64,000 bases of DNA from Kitasatospora aureofaciens (GTDB taxonomy: Bacteria; Actinomycetota; Actinomycetes; Streptomycetales; Streptomycetaceae), in assembly GCA_000720845.1 (NCBI GenBank), contig JODU01000014.1, forward strand, positions 124,001-188,000, read 5' to 3'. Numbering within the stretch: the first letter of the stretch is position 1; each line of letters starts with the position of its first letter. Position numbers and translations under genes: made by a program. Shown piece after piece: positions 63,960 through 64,000 of this stretch. Under the pieces are notes generated by a model. That model did not search any database, was not told where the DNA came from, and saw nothing but the letters and a program-made list of their open reading frames with translations.

Positions 63960-64000
63960 GGGGCGATGCCTCTTTCGTCTCTCGGAGGGGTGCGCCGTGC

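Noticed and set aside
1..64000. Prophage, insertion sequence, integrative element or CRISPR array
   Set aside because: No transposase, integrase, phage structural gene, tRNA-flanked direct repeat or spacer-repeat array was seen.

Overview
The window is a high-GC actinobacterial chromosome segment, almost certainly from a Streptomyces. Codons are strongly GC-biased at the third position and many genes start with GTG. The gene order closely follows, from memory, the S. coelicolor SCO64xx region: ethylmalonyl-CoA pathway, psd/pssA, sirtuin, ogt/alkA, nickel efflux, beta-galactosidase, nickel importer. I see no rRNA, tRNA, CRISPR, transposase or integrase.

Layout. (1) 1-3.0 kb: minus-strand run of three peptidases (D-aminopeptidase, M20, truncated S9) with a DasR-like site upstream. 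(2) 3.0-10.1 kb: frameshifted Nudix gene, methyltransferase, PAS/GAF/SpoIIE phosphatase, an MFS transporter with carboxypeptidase-regulatory-like repeats, and an SRPBCC protein. (3) 10.2-14.7 kb: radical SAM protein behind a LexA-like box, secreted tripeptidyl-aminopeptidase-like hydrolase, RidA, GNAT, HEAT-repeat protein. (4) 15.1-24.2 kb: tandem 3-hydroxybutyryl-CoA dehydrogenase, TetR regulator and ccr-ecm-mcl-mch-mcd. These five genes carry crotonyl-CoA through ethylmalonyl-, methylsuccinyl-, mesaconyl- and methylmalyl-CoA to glyoxylate plus propionyl-CoA. (5) 24.4-31.8 kb: psd-pssA, glycerate kinase, Nudix, sirtuin, luciferase-like oxidoreductase, and the ogt and Ada/AlkA alkylation-repair pair. 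(6) 31.9-44.5 kb: metal homeostasis. A P1B-4 ATPase (nmtA) and an NmtR-type sensor are divergent across a shared operator; a DUF72 protein and a secreted beta-galactosidase follow; then nikABCDE sits behind a Nur-type box. (7) 44.7-52.4 kb: macrodomain protein, FAD oxidoreductase, AraC regulator with divergent flavodoxin-fold reductase, inositol-monophosphatase family protein, gamma-glutamyltransferase, secreted HAD phosphatase.

(8) 52.5-64.0 kb: a compact biosynthetic gene cluster that runs off the right edge. A LuxR-type regulator containing an in-frame TTA (bldA) codon is followed by a DrrA-type ATPase, then a coupled set: cysteine-synthase-like PLP enzyme, argininosuccinate-lyase-like enzyme, ATP-grasp ligase, one-module NRPS (partial C-A-T-TE) and a GHMP kinase of the threonine-kinase type. 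A SyrP-like Fe(II)/2-oxoglutarate dioxygenase converges on them. Kinase + PLP enzyme + lyase is the set proposed for 2,3-diaminobutyrate synthesis from threonine in uridyl-peptide antibiotics. The NRPS thioesterase has a GHCAG motif (Cys for Ser), as in the beta-lactam- and beta-lactone-forming thioesterases. A small diaminobutyrate-derived, possibly strained-ring, peptide is therefore a reasonable but untested prediction, and this is the most interesting part of the window.

Several genes show an A2/T6-type -10 hexamer only 6-7 nt before the start codon, which suggests leaderless transcripts and was used to choose starts.
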